From NCBI RefSeq assembly GCF_016919175.1, contig NZ_JAFFPU010000011.1, positions 1 to 64,000 on the forward strand: a stretch of 64,000 bases of DNA. The letters are read 5' to 3'. This stretch comes from Leptospira ainlahdjerensis (lineage in GTDB: Bacteria; Spirochaetota; Leptospiria; Leptospirales; Leptospiraceae). Positions within the stretch are counted from its first letter, which is position 1; each line of letters begins with the position of its first letter. The position numbers and the translations under genes are program-made. Positions 7,870 through 18,995 of the stretch are shown in pieces. A model generated the notes under the pieces. That model was not told the DNA's origin. It worked only from the letters and a program-made list of their open reading frames with translations, and ran no database searches.

Positions 7870-8737
7870 ACAATCCATTTATTTGATTTTATTCGCAGTA
7901 TTGGAATCCTGTGCCTCCTTATTCTATCAGCCTACGAAGGAAAAATATTGGAGTCCGGAAATTTTCGGATTTCAATATAAAGAAGAGAGTTTTAAAACCT
8001 TTGATGGTGAGAAATTACACTTTTGGAGAATCATACCGAAGGAAAAAACAAAAGGTGTAGTCGTTCAATTTCACGGCAACGGAGAAAACAGAACGAGCCA
8101 CTTTACAAGCCTCGTTTGGATGGTAAATTACGGCTATGAATTGGTGGTATTGGATTACAGGGGTTATCTCGATTCTACCGGAACCCCCGAAAGAGAGAAT
8201 ATTCACAAAGATTCTGTGGATTTTCTATCTAAAGAATTAGAATATTCTAAAATTCGAAAATTACCTCTCGTCGTCTACGGACAAAGTCTGGGGGGAGCGA
8301 TTGCATTGCGCGCGACCTCGGAACTGAAAGATAAATCCGGAATCGTCCTGATCGTCGCTGACGGAAGTTTTGCGAGTTATAAAACCGTTTTTAAACAAGT
8401 AGTCAGACGTGTTTTATTTTTTCCAATCGATTGGATCGCCGGCTTGTTTGTAAACGATCTTCTCAACCCGGGAGAAACCGTCTCCCAACTCGCGCCCATC
8501 CCAATTTTAGTCATTCACGGTACCGAAGATCCGATCGTTTCTTATCAGAATGGGATCGAACTTTTCGGACTCGCGGGACAGCCGAAATGGTTTTGGGAAG
8601 TCAGAGGAGGAGGCCATGTAAATTGGATGAATTTAGGAGCCTCTAAAGAGTCTAAAAATTTTCTTTCTTTTCTGGAAAACATCATTCAAAAATCCAAATT
8701 CAATCCATCGAAAGAGGATTTCGGTCAAGACGGTTAG
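7832..8737 (+). CDS. Alpha/beta-hydrolase-fold lipoprotein
   Basis: 301 aa. A signal peptide ends VLESC (about Cys27). The hydrolase core shows an oxyanion-type HGNGEN segment, the nucleophile elbow GQSLGG (Ser152), Asp233 in HGTEDPIV and His262 in GGGHVNW: a complete catalytic triad. It resembles the BEM46/YfhR group of membrane-attached serine hydrolases. Substrate unknown. It starts inside the end of the DUF4105 gene, suggesting coupled expression. Confidence 0.85.
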   Translation: MKKPKFQFLFFSKQSIYLILFAVLESCASLFYQPTKEKYWSPEIFGFQYKEESFKTFDGEKLHFWRIIPKEKTKGVVVQFHGNGENRTSHFTSLVWMVNYGYELVVLDYRGYLDSTGTPERENIHKDSVDFLSKELEYSKIRKLPLVVYGQSLGGAIALRATSELKDKSGIVLIVADGSFASYKTVFKQVVRRVLFFPIDWIAGLFVNDLLNPGETVSQLAPIPILVIHGTEDPIVSYQNGIELFGLAGQPKWFWEVRGGGHVNWMNLGASKESKNFLSFLENIIQKSKFNPSKEDFGQDG

Positions 8738-9173
8738 AATCGAGAAGCGATTCGATCGCTTCTCTCGTGCCCAATTCTTTAAAATGACGTTCCTAACTTG
8801 AAAAAAAGGTTCGCTAAAAGTGTAAGAATCGACGGAACGAATTTCGTTCTTTTTTAAGTAGAGAATATTTTCGGCATTCACCGACTTAAAATGATAGTAT
8901 CCTTCTTCCAACTCTAAACGGAGATCTCCCCCGTCCGCGAGAAAAACTTCCCGATCCAGAATCGAAATCGAATTTTGGATCGAGCCTGCATAGTTAAGAA
9001 TTGAAATCCTCCTTTTCCAAAGAGAGCGGTAATCGACTATGTCTGAGAATATAAAAAAATTAGAAGCGACGAGCCCCCTTCCTTGATACTTACAAATTTT
9101 TTCGAGTTGGAAGTATAACTTCCAAAATACAATAGTAAAAGTAAGATGCTCAGATAAATTTTCTGTTTTGCAT
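8633..9173 (-). pseudogene. Frameshifted small lipoprotein gene (DUF2846-like)
   Basis: The readable frame (to 8633) encodes LELEEGYYHF and neighbours, which parallel DELEEGFYRL in the lipoprotein at 13892-14380. Near 9170-9060 a different frame encodes KIYLSILLLLLYFGSYTS followed by KKFVSIKEGGSSLLIFLY. This matches the signal peptide and KKTFIRLERP-type start of that paralogue, then hits a stop. So the two halves lie in different frames, the start is displaced, and the lipobox Cys is lost. The 3' part runs into the end of the hydrolase gene. Best read as a decayed paralogue; exact ends uncertain. Confidence 0.5.
8742..8764. terminator. Hairpin after the hydrolase gene
   Basis: Perfect 10-bp stem: GAGAAGCGAT (8742-8751) with ATCGCTTCTC (8755-8764) and a 3-base loop, five bases after the hydrolase stop. 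There is no clear T-run, so it may act as an RNA end or processing signal rather than a classical terminator. Confidence 0.45.
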
Positions 9174-9415
9174 GGAATCAGTTCCCTCAATTTGAATTTG
9201 TTTCCCAACTCGGTAAAACCTCGATCTACCGAAATGAAAGCAAATCTGGTTCCTTCTCGCGATCATCGATGGCCAAACTTCTCTCGAAAGAATTTCTTCT
9301 TAAGAATTGAAAATTTCGTTCTTTTTCAATAATTTGCGGAGAAGTACAATAGACCGTTTTAATGAAGTGAATTTCTTAGAGAAATAGATTTGGCAATCTG
9401 CGCCTCTTCCGTGAA

Positions 9416-9889
9416 ATGGGAATTGCAATGAATATCGAACTCACACGCGAACAATACGAAGCCCTCCTTAAATCTTTGGCGATCACCCGTTTTCTTTATC
9501 ACTCGATCTTAGAGGAAGAGGAACCTGCTCCCGATCGTTTGGATTCTTATGATGCTTACGAGGATATGGAACAACAAGTTCTTTCGTATGCGAAAGCTTT
9601 GGAAGTTTCCCATCTGGTCGCGTATGACAGCGAGGAAGAGCTTCATTATCTTACGAGAGAATTCGAAGAAAAGACGGATATTTCCGATTTAATCACGGAG
9701 TATCAGGATAGTATTTTCTGGGACGAACTCGTCCAGAGATTGGCGGGAAGAGATTTTACGAGAACTTATACCGAAGCTGAAATCAAAGGAATGGCCATAG
9801 AAGAAAGAATCGAAAAAGAAGCGCCGTTCATTTCAAAATACGAAGAGATCTTCACCGAATCCGGAATCGAACACTTAGAAATCAAATAA
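9416..9889 (+). CDS. Conserved acidic hypothetical protein
   Basis: 157 aa, soluble, strongly acidic (many Glu/Asp) and mostly helical in character, without signal peptide or known motif. The start may be the ATG at 9416 or the one at 9428 (MNIELTREQYEALL); neither has a clear ribosome-binding site. It ends two bases before the convergent ABC permease gene. Codon use looks like a real gene. Function unknown. Confidence 0.7.
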   Translation: MGIAMNIELTREQYEALLKSLAITRFLYHSILEEEEPAPDRLDSYDAYEDMEQQVLSYAKALEVSHLVAYDSEEELHYLTREFEEKTDISDLITEYQDSIFWDELVQRLAGRDFTRTYTEAEIKGMAIEERIEKEAPFISKYEEIFTESGIEHLEIK

Positions 9890-9891
9890 CC

Positions 9892-10695
9892 CTAAGTTCC
9901 GGTCGATTCGTATTTTTTCTGTCCCTTTTTCCAAAGAAACAAAGAGCCTAAAAAAAGAAAAAAACCGACCGGGAAGTTCAAATAGATAAAGAAAGGATGA
10001 AATAGAGAATCTCCGTTCTTATCCAAAAAATAGTGAGCCGGATAAAAATTCACAAACCCTAGAGGAAGCAAAAAAGTTAGAAGAATTCGAATCGAAACGT
10101 TATAGATATTCATAGGATACATCATAAACTCGCGACTTGAAAAAATAAACAAGTGAACCAAGGAATAGTTCTGAATCGCGTAAAATGCAATGGATGCTAT
10201 CGCAATTCGTATCCCTGCCAAAATCATCGCACTTCCTAAAACCGCCAAAAACAACATTATTGTCTTCGACAAAGTCCATTCGATATTCGTAAATTGATTG
10301 GCCACAAGAAACGTGATCACTCCTAAAATCAAATGAAGCAACCCCGTGATATCGAAGTGATTCATCAAAACCTGTCCTATCGGAGAAAGGGGCCTCAAAA
10401 GATATCGGTCATAACCCCCGTCTCTCACTAAGGAACCGAATTCCACCATTCCCGAAAATACGGAAGCTACGATTCCTTGTGCAAAAATCAAAAGACTGTA
10501 AAGAAACGCAATCTCCCCTCTAGTCCATCCTCCGATCGAAACAAATTTGGAAAGTAGAATAAAAATCGTCGCTGCCTGCGCGGAATAATAGATGAGTAAA
10601 GTGACAAGATAGATCCAAAAACTCGCCTTATATTCCATGTGAGACTGAACGGAGGAAATCGCCAACTTAAGATAAGTTTTCAAAGAATAAAACAA
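9892..10695 (-). CDS. ABC-2 type transporter permease (COG3694-like)
   Basis: 267 aa integral membrane protein with about six hydrophobic segments. It contains the VRDGGYDRYLLRPLSP segment typical of the ABC2_membrane_6/COG3694 group. The start is a TTG at 10695 with GGAGG six bases upstream, inside the end of the upstream permease gene. With the next two genes it forms an ATPase plus two-permease exporter, presumably a heterodimeric channel. Substrate unknown. Confidence 0.88.
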   Translation of the reverse strand: MFYSLKTYLKLAISSVQSHMEYKASFWIYLVTLLIYYSAQAATIFILLSKFVSIGGWTRGEIAFLYSLLIFAQGIVASVFSGMVEFGSLVRDGGYDRYLLRPLSPIGQVLMNHFDITGLLHLILGVITFLVANQFTNIEWTLSKTIMLFLAVLGSAMILAGIRIAIASIAFYAIQNYSLVHLFIFSSREFMMYPMNIYNVSIRILLTFLLPLGFVNFYPAHYFLDKNGDSLFHPFFIYLNFPVGFFLFLGSLFLWKKGQKKYESTGT

Positions 10696-10697
10696 TT

Positions 10698-11480
10698 TTA
10701 ACCTCCCGCCAGTTCTAGACGTTTTAATCCGGAAAGATAGATTGCGGAAGAACTCACGGTAAGTATCCCGATCATTAGAAAGTAACGAGCAATCAACTCT
10801 CCGAACTCCATTCCGATCGGCTGCGAAGTTAAAACTTGTGTCGGATAATAATATAGATAAGCGAAGGGAAGCCAGGAAGAGACACTCCTTAAAAAAGCCG
10901 GAAAAAGATCCAACGGAATGACGGCTCCGGAAAACAAAGTAATCAAGGCAAAGTAAAGCAGAAAGAAGGAGAAAACTTCCGTAAAATAAAAGGATAAGGA
11001 TGAGATCATAAAACCGATCAAAAAGAAGATTAAGAACGCAAGACCGTAAACGAGCAAGAAAGAAAAAACTGAAACCATCGTAGGTGTAAAGCTAAGATCC
11101 AATACCGCATAAGCAAGGATCCAAAGGGGAAATGATCTGGAAAGAAGGTGATAGATGCTGACTCCGATCGTATCGGCAAAGACGATCAACGGAAATCGAA
11201 TCGGTTTGAGAAGATCAAAGACGATCGTTCCGTTCTTAATCTTAGAAGAAACAAGACCGTCCTGTCTTCCAAAGGAAACCTTGATTAAAGTGGAGATAAC
11301 GGCATAGAGAATCAGGGATTCTCTCGTCCTTCCTTCATCCAAATCGTTTCCCGAAACGGACTGCCAAACTGAAGTAAGAATGGCGAGATACAAGACAGCG
11401 TTCAGGACTCCCGTAAAGTATTCAAGTCGGTAAGTGGAGGATCTCTGCAACGCCTTGGAAATAACTTTCAGATAAAGCAT
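10698..11480 (-). CDS. ABC-2 type transporter permease (COG4587-like)
   Basis: 260 aa with about six membrane segments and a cytosolic SSKIKNGTIVFDLLKPIRFP loop, the counterpart of the LLRPLSP loop in its partner. Its ATG overlaps the ATPase stop by one base (TGATG), indicating translational coupling. Second permease of the exporter. Confidence 0.87.
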   Translation of the reverse strand: MLYLKVISKALQRSSTYRLEYFTGVLNAVLYLAILTSVWQSVSGNDLDEGRTRESLILYAVISTLIKVSFGRQDGLVSSKIKNGTIVFDLLKPIRFPLIVFADTIGVSIYHLLSRSFPLWILAYAVLDLSFTPTMVSVFSFLLVYGLAFLIFFLIGFMISSLSFYFTEVFSFFLLYFALITLFSGAVIPLDLFPAFLRSVSSWLPFAYLYYYPTQVLTSQPIGMEFGELIARYFLMIGILTVSSSAIYLSGLKRLELAGG

Positions 11481-12457
11481 CAGGGTTTTTCCCCGTAGAT
11501 CTGTTTGATAACGGTCGCAAGATCCGGTTTTTTAAAGTTGATCTCGGTTATTTCCAAACCGGATGAACTCAAAAAAGAAAGAAGTGGATTCAAAGATTCA
11601 CCTTCTTTTACCACGATACTAGCGCGATTTGGAAGACCGTTTGGAATCCAAGTAAACTCGGGAGGAAGTTTAGAAATCGTATCCCCTTTGTATTGAATCT
11701 CCACCACGTTATTCGTCCCCCCCAATCCTCGAAAAGAATTCAGATCCCCGTCAAAGCGAATTTTTCCATGATCGATGAGAATGATCCTCTTTGCGAGATA
11801 TTCTATATCTTGAACGTCGTGGGTAGTCAAAAGAATCGTAACCTTTTCTTCTTGGTTGATGGTCCGAATAAATTCCCTCACCTTTTCCTTTACGAGGACG
11901 TCCAGTCCGATTGTAGGTTCGTCTAAAAACAAAACTCGAGGAAAATGAAGAAGACTCGCCGCGATCTCGGCTTTCATCCGTTGTCCTAAACTTAACTTTC
12001 TGACTTGTTGACGAAAGAACTCCTGAAGCCCAAGAAGATCGTTGAACATATCCATTCGTTTTTTGTAATCTTTTTCTTCGATTTTATAGATGGATCTCAG
12101 AAGATCGAAGGATTCGCCCACCGGAAGATCCCACCAAAGTTGAGTTTTTTGTCCGAAGACGACTCCGATTTGTTTGGAATTTTCTCTTCTGTTTCGAGAA
12201 GGATCCAAACCGAAAATCCGAATTTCTCCCTGATCCGGAGTCAAAACGCCGGTTAACAATTTTATCGTGGTGGATTTTCCCGCTCCGTTCGGACCAATGT
12301 ATCCGAGAAATTCTCCGGGCTGAATTTCGAAAGACACGTTCTCGACCGCTTGAATGATTTCTTTCTTGGAATAAAAGAGCGAACCGAGCGCTCCGAAGAG
12401 CCCCGGCTTTCTTTTGGAGATTTGAAAGGATTTCTGAAGGTTTCTGACTGTGATCAA
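11480..12457 (-). CDS. ABC transporter ATP-binding protein (COG4586-like)
   Basis: 325 aa. Walker A GPNGAGKST at residues 55-63, signature LSLGQ, Walker B VLFLDEPT and a switch His in LTTHD are all present. The extended N-terminus (residues 10-35) and C-terminal regulatory region fit the COG4586 group of exporter ATPases. The start is a TTG; AGGA lies about 10 bases upstream. First gene of a three-gene minus-strand operon with both permeases. Members are often annotated as antibiotic or lipid exporters; nothing here fixes the substrate. Confidence 0.9.
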   Translation of the reverse strand: MITVRNLQKSFQISKRKPGLFGALGSLFYSKKEIIQAVENVSFEIQPGEFLGYIGPNGAGKSTTIKLLTGVLTPDQGEIRIFGLDPSRNRRENSKQIGVVFGQKTQLWWDLPVGESFDLLRSIYKIEEKDYKKRMDMFNDLLGLQEFFRQQVRKLSLGQRMKAEIAASLLHFPRVLFLDEPTIGLDVLVKEKVREFIRTINQEEKVTILLTTHDVQDIEYLAKRIILIDHGKIRFDGDLNSFRGLGGTNNVVEIQYKGDTISKLPPEFTWIPNGLPNRASIVVKEGESLNPLLSFLSSSGLEITEINFKKPDLATVIKQIYGEKP

Positions 12458-12778
12458 TGAATTTTTTTCCTAATTCTATACTCAGACTTCCGTAAAAGAA
12501 AATTAGATTAAAAATCCGTTCTTTTTCCTGTCTTAAAATATTCCTTCCTGAGATATTAGATTAATACGCTTCCGATTTCTAAATTCGCTGTTATGTGAAA
12601 ATATTGAGTGCGAACAGGCAAAGAAGAATTCATAATAAAATTTCGCAACTCGTTCTCAAGAATTAGAAAAAAAGTAATCGCGTCAAAATTAGAAAAAAGA
12701 AATTATTTTATCTGAAAATTGTTGACTCGAGGGTTTTTTAAAGGAACTTCTATCTGATTTTTCCATAGGAGTTAAATT
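12458..12778. other. Divergent intergenic region
   Basis: 321 bp, AT-rich, between the ABC operon (leftward) and the DUF3015 pair (rightward). AGGAG at 12767-12771 is the ribosome-binding site of the gene at 12779. A TTGACT at 12722-12727 could be a -35 element, but no convincing -10 lies at the right distance. No coding frame or RNA is seen. Confidence 0.5.
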
Positions 12779-13279
12779 ATGAAGAAAAGAGTAGTTTCGA
12801 CTGTTCTTAGCCTAGCAGTATTGGCTGGAATCGGTCTAATGTCGGATAACGTAGAAGCAAAGGGTTATGGAATGGCTGGTTGCGGACTTGGATCCACTAT
12901 CATCAGCGGAAATGGTATTACTCAAATTTTCGCTTCTACAACTAACGGGACTTCTGGAAACCAAACTTTTGGAATTACCACCGGAACCTCTAATTGTACG
13001 GCAGATGGGATTGTGAAAGTTGAAAAGGCGCAAGAAATGTTTATTTCTGTAAACTACGAAAGTCTTGAACAAGAAATGGCTTTAGGAAAAGGGGAGAAAT
13101 TAGACTCTTTTGCAAAACTTCTTGGTTGTGACGCAGGTTCCGTTTCTCGTTTCGGTAAATTGACAAAAGATAAGTTTTCGTCTTTGATCAAACAAGACAC
13201 AACTCCTTCTCTTTTACTTTCTGCCGTAAAATCAGAAATCAAAGGGGATGCATCCCTTTCTAAAAACTGCACTTTATAA
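12779..13279 (+). CDS. DUF3015 family secreted protein (copy 1)
   Basis: 166 aa with a Sec signal peptide ending near NVEA. The mature part begins KGYGMAGCGLGS and carries the DUF3015 pattern: GNQTFGITTGTSNCTADG, a NYESLEQEMALGKGEKL helix, LLGC and a C-terminal KNC. Four cysteines are shared with the next gene, suggesting two disulfides in the periplasm. AGGAG seven bases upstream of the ATG. Tandem paralogue of the gene at 13298. Function unknown. Confidence 0.87.
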   Translation: MKKRVVSTVLSLAVLAGIGLMSDNVEAKGYGMAGCGLGSTIISGNGITQIFASTTNGTSGNQTFGITTGTSNCTADGIVKVEKAQEMFISVNYESLEQEMALGKGEKLDSFAKLLGCDAGSVSRFGKLTKDKFSSLIKQDTTPSLLLSAVKSEIKGDASLSKNCTL

Positions 13280-13297
13280 TCGGGAGATCTAAAAAAT

Positions 13298-13786
13298 ATG
13301 AAGAAATTATTACTTATTGCGCTCACAGTCTTCTTTGCAATTTCCGCTAACCTATCTGCAAAAGCTGCATACGGTATGGGAGGTTGTGGACTAGGTTCTT
13401 TGATTTTTAAAGACAATGGAACGGTTCAAATTTTCGCCGCTACCACAAACGGAATTTACGGAAACCAAAGCTTTGGAATCACTTCCGGAACTTCCAACTG
13501 TACTTCTGACGGAATCGTAAACAACGACAAAGCAAAAGAAGTTTTTGTTCACATGAACTACGAAAGTTTAGAACAAGAAATTGCTATGGGAAAAGGTGAA
13601 AAACTTTCCAGCTTAGCGACTCTTTTCGGATGCTCCGGCGATTCTCAAAGATTCAAAGAAGTAGCTAAAGAAAACTTCTCCAAAATCTTTACTGCTGCAG
13701 CGATCAAAAATCCAAGCATCATGCTTTCTAATTTGGAAGCGGAAGTTGGAAAAGACGCTGCTTTAAAAAGTAGCTGTAAAATCTAA
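13298..13786 (+). CDS. DUF3015 family secreted protein (copy 2)
   Basis: 162 aa, signal peptide ending SAKA, mature start AYGMGGCGLGS. Same blocks as copy 1 (GNQSFGITSGTSNCTSDG, NYESLEQEIAMGKGEKL, LFGC, SSC) with divergent C-terminal helices. It lies 18 bases after copy 1 and is followed by a strong terminator, so the pair is one transcription unit. Confidence 0.87.
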   Translation: MKKLLLIALTVFFAISANLSAKAAYGMGGCGLGSLIFKDNGTVQIFAATTNGIYGNQSFGITSGTSNCTSDGIVNNDKAKEVFVHMNYESLEQEIAMGKGEKLSSLATLFGCSGDSQRFKEVAKENFSKIFTAAAIKNPSIMLSNLEAEVGKDAALKSSCKI

Positions 13787-13797
13787 TTCTTCTTTAG

Positions 13798-13838
13798 AAA
13801 CGAAAGCCTCGGATATCGATTTGAGGCTTTCGTTTTTC
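13798..13838 (+). terminator. Rho-independent terminator after the DUF3015 pair
   Basis: Perfect 13-bp stem: AAACGAAAGCCTC (13798-13810) with GAGGCTTTCGTTT (13823-13835), 12-base loop, followed by further T residues. It lies 12 bases after the stop of the second DUF3015 gene. Confidence 0.9.
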
Positions 13839-13891
13839 CTTTCCGATTTCCTATTGGCTTGTTTCCATCTAATCCTCGTTTTCTAACGGAC

Positions 13892-14380
13892 CTACTTCGG
13901 ATTTGTTTCATATAAATGATCATTTTCAAGTAGATCGGATAAAGCTTCCGCTTCGGATATTTCCTGAATGAAAAAATCGGGAATCGAAATTTTCTTTTCG
14001 TTGAATATCAGGAACCGAAAGAAGTTTCTTTTTCCCGGATCCATTTTAAATATTTTTTCAACACCCGGTTTGGAAGGAAGGCTCAAACGATAAAATCCTT
14101 CCTCAAGTTCATCCGTAAAAAAATGTCCATTTTCTAATTCAAAGAATGTGATCGTTTCGCGCTCTAGGTTGTTTTTAAAATGACCTTTGAATTTTTCCAA
14201 ATGAAAATCGTAAGACCACATGGCAAGGGCCGTATTCATAGGACGAATTACATACAATCTTCCCTTTTCCTCCGAAGGTCTTTCCAAACGAATAAAAGTT
14301 TTTTTTTCGACGCAGGAAACAAGACCGCAAAAAAGAATAAAAGAAATTAAGAATCTGAATTTCTTATCAAAATACAACAT
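13892..14380 (-). CDS. Small lipoprotein, DUF2846-like
   Basis: 162 aa; signal peptide ending GLVSC (Cys23). The mature part opens RLYVIRP and contains FFTDELEEGFYRLSLPSKPG, the strand-and-glycine pattern of DUF2846 lipoproteins, though the match is weak. It follows the secreted HEARH gene on the same strand by seven bases. A decayed relative lies at 8633-9173. Function unknown. Confidence 0.75.
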   Translation of the reverse strand: MLYFDKKFRFLISFILFCGLVSCVEKKTFIRLERPSEEKGRLYVIRPMNTALAMWSYDFHLEKFKGHFKNNLERETITFFELENGHFFTDELEEGFYRLSLPSKPGVEKIFKMDPGKRNFFRFLIFNEKKISIPDFFIQEISEAEALSDLLENDHLYETNPK

Positions 14381-14387
14381 ACTAAAC

Positions 14388-15035
14388 CTACCTTTGAACT
14401 ATGATTCTTAACATTTCTGAATTGTACATTCCGACGATTTCCGAAACGCTCCCCTGAGGATACAACCCGAAAGAAAAAATTTCAAAAAGGAACGCCGCGC
14501 TGAATCCATAGGCCCCGTCTGCACGCTCATCACAAGCTTTCATTCCATCTAATTCAGTTTCCGGAGAACGTATGCTTAAAAATGGAAAACCTTCGGGGCA
14601 ATCGATATGATGAAATTCTCCATCCCCGTGTCTTGCTTCGTGTATCAAAACAACCGTTTGTTCAATCTTGGAAAGACTAAAAAAGGAAGAATCCAGATAG
14701 ACAACCCCATTCTCGAAATTCGCAACATACCGGCCAGTTGCCCCGATTCTAAATTTTTGAATTCGTCGTTGAAGCCAAAGAAGAAGCTCCGGACCGGAAA
14801 ATGGAAAACCAAAAAAATTCTGAAACTGTGTCCTTTTTCGATAAGTTTTCGACTGAATTCTCAGTGATCCAGGATTGAGTTGTCTTACATATTCGTAGAC
14901 CTCGTCCAATTGTTTCTGTTCGTTAAGTTTAAGCGGACGAGGAAATAATTTATCTAAAATTGGTCCTGCGGAAATGGGTACAATCAAAAGGAAATAAAAG
15001 TAAAAAAAACAGAACGATCGTGAGATTGATTTCAA
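14388..15035 (-). CDS. Secreted protein with HEARH metalloprotease-like motif
   Basis: 215 aa; N-terminal hydrophobic signal peptide ending near ISAG. Residues 132-136 read H-E-A-R-H within VVLIHEARHGDGEFHH, an HExxH zinc site with extra His residues just after it. A CDERADGAYG segment further on could supply an acidic ligand. No full protease family is recognised. Upstream partner of the small lipoprotein at 13892. Periplasmic location and peptidase activity are inference. Confidence 0.72.
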   Translation of the reverse strand: MKSISRSFCFFYFYFLLIVPISAGPILDKLFPRPLKLNEQKQLDEVYEYVRQLNPGSLRIQSKTYRKRTQFQNFFGFPFSGPELLLWLQRRIQKFRIGATGRYVANFENGVVYLDSSFFSLSKIEQTVVLIHEARHGDGEFHHIDCPEGFPFLSIRSPETELDGMKACDERADGAYGFSAAFLFEIFSFGLYPQGSVSEIVGMYNSEMLRIIVQR

Positions 15036-15382
15036 GGTAGGTCTCGTCTTTTCAATATCATCAAATAATCGGACTTGTGAATCAGAAGTGTCTTCGTTTT
15101 TCCTTTAAACTCCACAAGCATAAGACGTCTTAAGCTTTTTTAGAAAAAGGTAAAAATTACTTCGTAAGGATCAGATCAGAATGAACATTCTACAAATGAT
15201 TCCGTAGTCAACGACTATTTAAAAACTCCTCTTCGGATCCACCTTCGATTCGAAATCGAAAAACTTCCGTGTCAGAGTCTACGATTCCCTAAATCGAATC
15301 GAAAAGAATGATCCTTTATACGCCCCTCTATTCTAAAACAACTGTTTACAAGGTTATCATCTTGAATTTTTTGGAAAGAGCA
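15036..15382. other. Intergenic region before the RNA methyltransferase gene
   Basis: About 350 bp between divergent genes. A frame in phase with the methyltransferase opens at 15308, but its 25 codons look unlike the rest of the protein. No hairpin, repeat or RNA gene is evident. Confidence 0.4.
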
Positions 15383-16744
<1,362 letters not shown>

Positions 16745-16831
16745 ATTCCTAAAAAACCAAAAATCTCTGCAGGGATTCGACGTTCCCAACGATATTTAAG
16801 AGAGAGATAGACGTATCTCCAGGAATCCTTT

Positions 16832-17956
<1,125 letters not shown>

Positions 17957-18290
17957 TCCTTCGAAATTTTAAAACCGGAAACATTGAAGAATCATTTCTT
18001 AAAAACGTCTTGGAACCCAATCGCTTTTGCGGAGAATCCAAGGCGTTTTTACCTCGGTCTTTTCGGCGGAATTCGGAAGGTTTCTAAAAAAAAAACCGAA
18101 ACCATGATTATAAGAACTTTTTCCAAAACCGGGACTGAATCTTGCAGCTTTTCTTTCTATCAAAGTAAGATTCAGTTTTGGGACGCGCGCAAATCGTTCG
18201 CAGGATTCTTTTTTCTTTGAGCCGATCGAAATCTTCTTTCTCTTTTCACGATCTCGATTCTTCTATCTCCGGTCCGTCCGATCATAAGAA
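17957..18290. other. Intergenic region with a long imperfect hairpin
   Basis: 334 bp with no gene. CCAAAA plus CTGAATCTT (18123-18143, interrupted by six bases) can pair with AAGATTCAGTTTTGG (about 18167-18181), giving a 15-bp bulged stem with a loop of about 23 bases. No T-run follows. It could end the SpoIID transcript or lie in the leader of the ABC operon. Confidence 0.4.
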
Positions 18291-18989
18291 ATGACAAACT
18301 CCATTCTCCACCAATCTTTCCCAAATCGAATCCGCATCTCGCAACTTACAAAATCCTATCAAAGCGGAAGACTCCAAACCTCTGTCTTAAAAGGTTTAAA
18401 CTTGGATATCCCCAGCGAATCCGTCATCACACTGATGGGCCCTTCCGGTTCTGGTAAATCAACATTTTTGAATATACTTTCCGGGATCGACACACCCGAT
18501 TCCGGAGAAATTTTCGTGAACGGCCATCCACTTCATTCCATGAACGAAAAAGAACTCACAAAATACAGAAGAGAAGAAACCGGAATCATCTTTCAATTCT
18601 TTCATCTCCTCCCCTATCTGAGCGCTTTGGAGAACGTCGCAGTTCCACTCTACATTTCCGGGATCGGAAAAAAACAGGCTCAGGAAAAAGCGAAAGAAGC
18701 CTTGGAAAAAGTCGGACTGAAAACTAGAATCCTACACAAACCGGACGAACTCTCCGGAGGAGAACAACAACGTGTCGCGATCGCGAGAGCCGTTTGTAAA
18801 AAACCTTCTTTGATTCTTGCGGACGAACCGACTGGAAATTTGGATACGAAGAATGCGGAAAAAGTAATTCGTCTTTTGACGGATCTCCAAAAAAAGGAAA
18901 GGTTCACACTTTTGATCGTAACTCACGATCAAAACCTCGGTTCTCTCGGAGAATTCAGACTCAAAATGGCCGACGGTATTCTCGTCTAA
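18291..18989 (+). CDS. LolD/MacB-type ABC transporter ATP-binding protein
   Basis: 232 aa. Walker [10 protein letters not shown] at residues 50-58, Q-loop IFQFFHLLP, signature [14 protein letters not shown] and Walker [13 protein letters not shown] mark the MacB/LolD/FtsE subgroup. It lies six bases before an FtsX-type permease gene, so the two form one transporter. In this subgroup the ATPase drives extraction of lipoproteins (LolCDE) or mechanotransmission (MacB, FtsEX). Which applies cannot be settled from sequence. Confidence 0.88.
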   Translation: MTNSILHQSFPNRIRISQLTKSYQSGRLQTSVLKGLNLDIPSESVITLMGPSGSGKSTFLNILSGIDTPDSGEIFVNGHPLHSMNEKELTKYRREETGIIFQFFHLLPYLSALENVAVPLYISGIGKKQAQEKAKEALEKVGLKTRILHKPDELSGGEQQRVAIARAVCKKPSLILADEPTGNLDTKNAEKVIRLLTDLQKKERFTLLIVTHDQNLGSLGEFRLKMADGILV

Positions 18990-18995
18990 GTTCCG

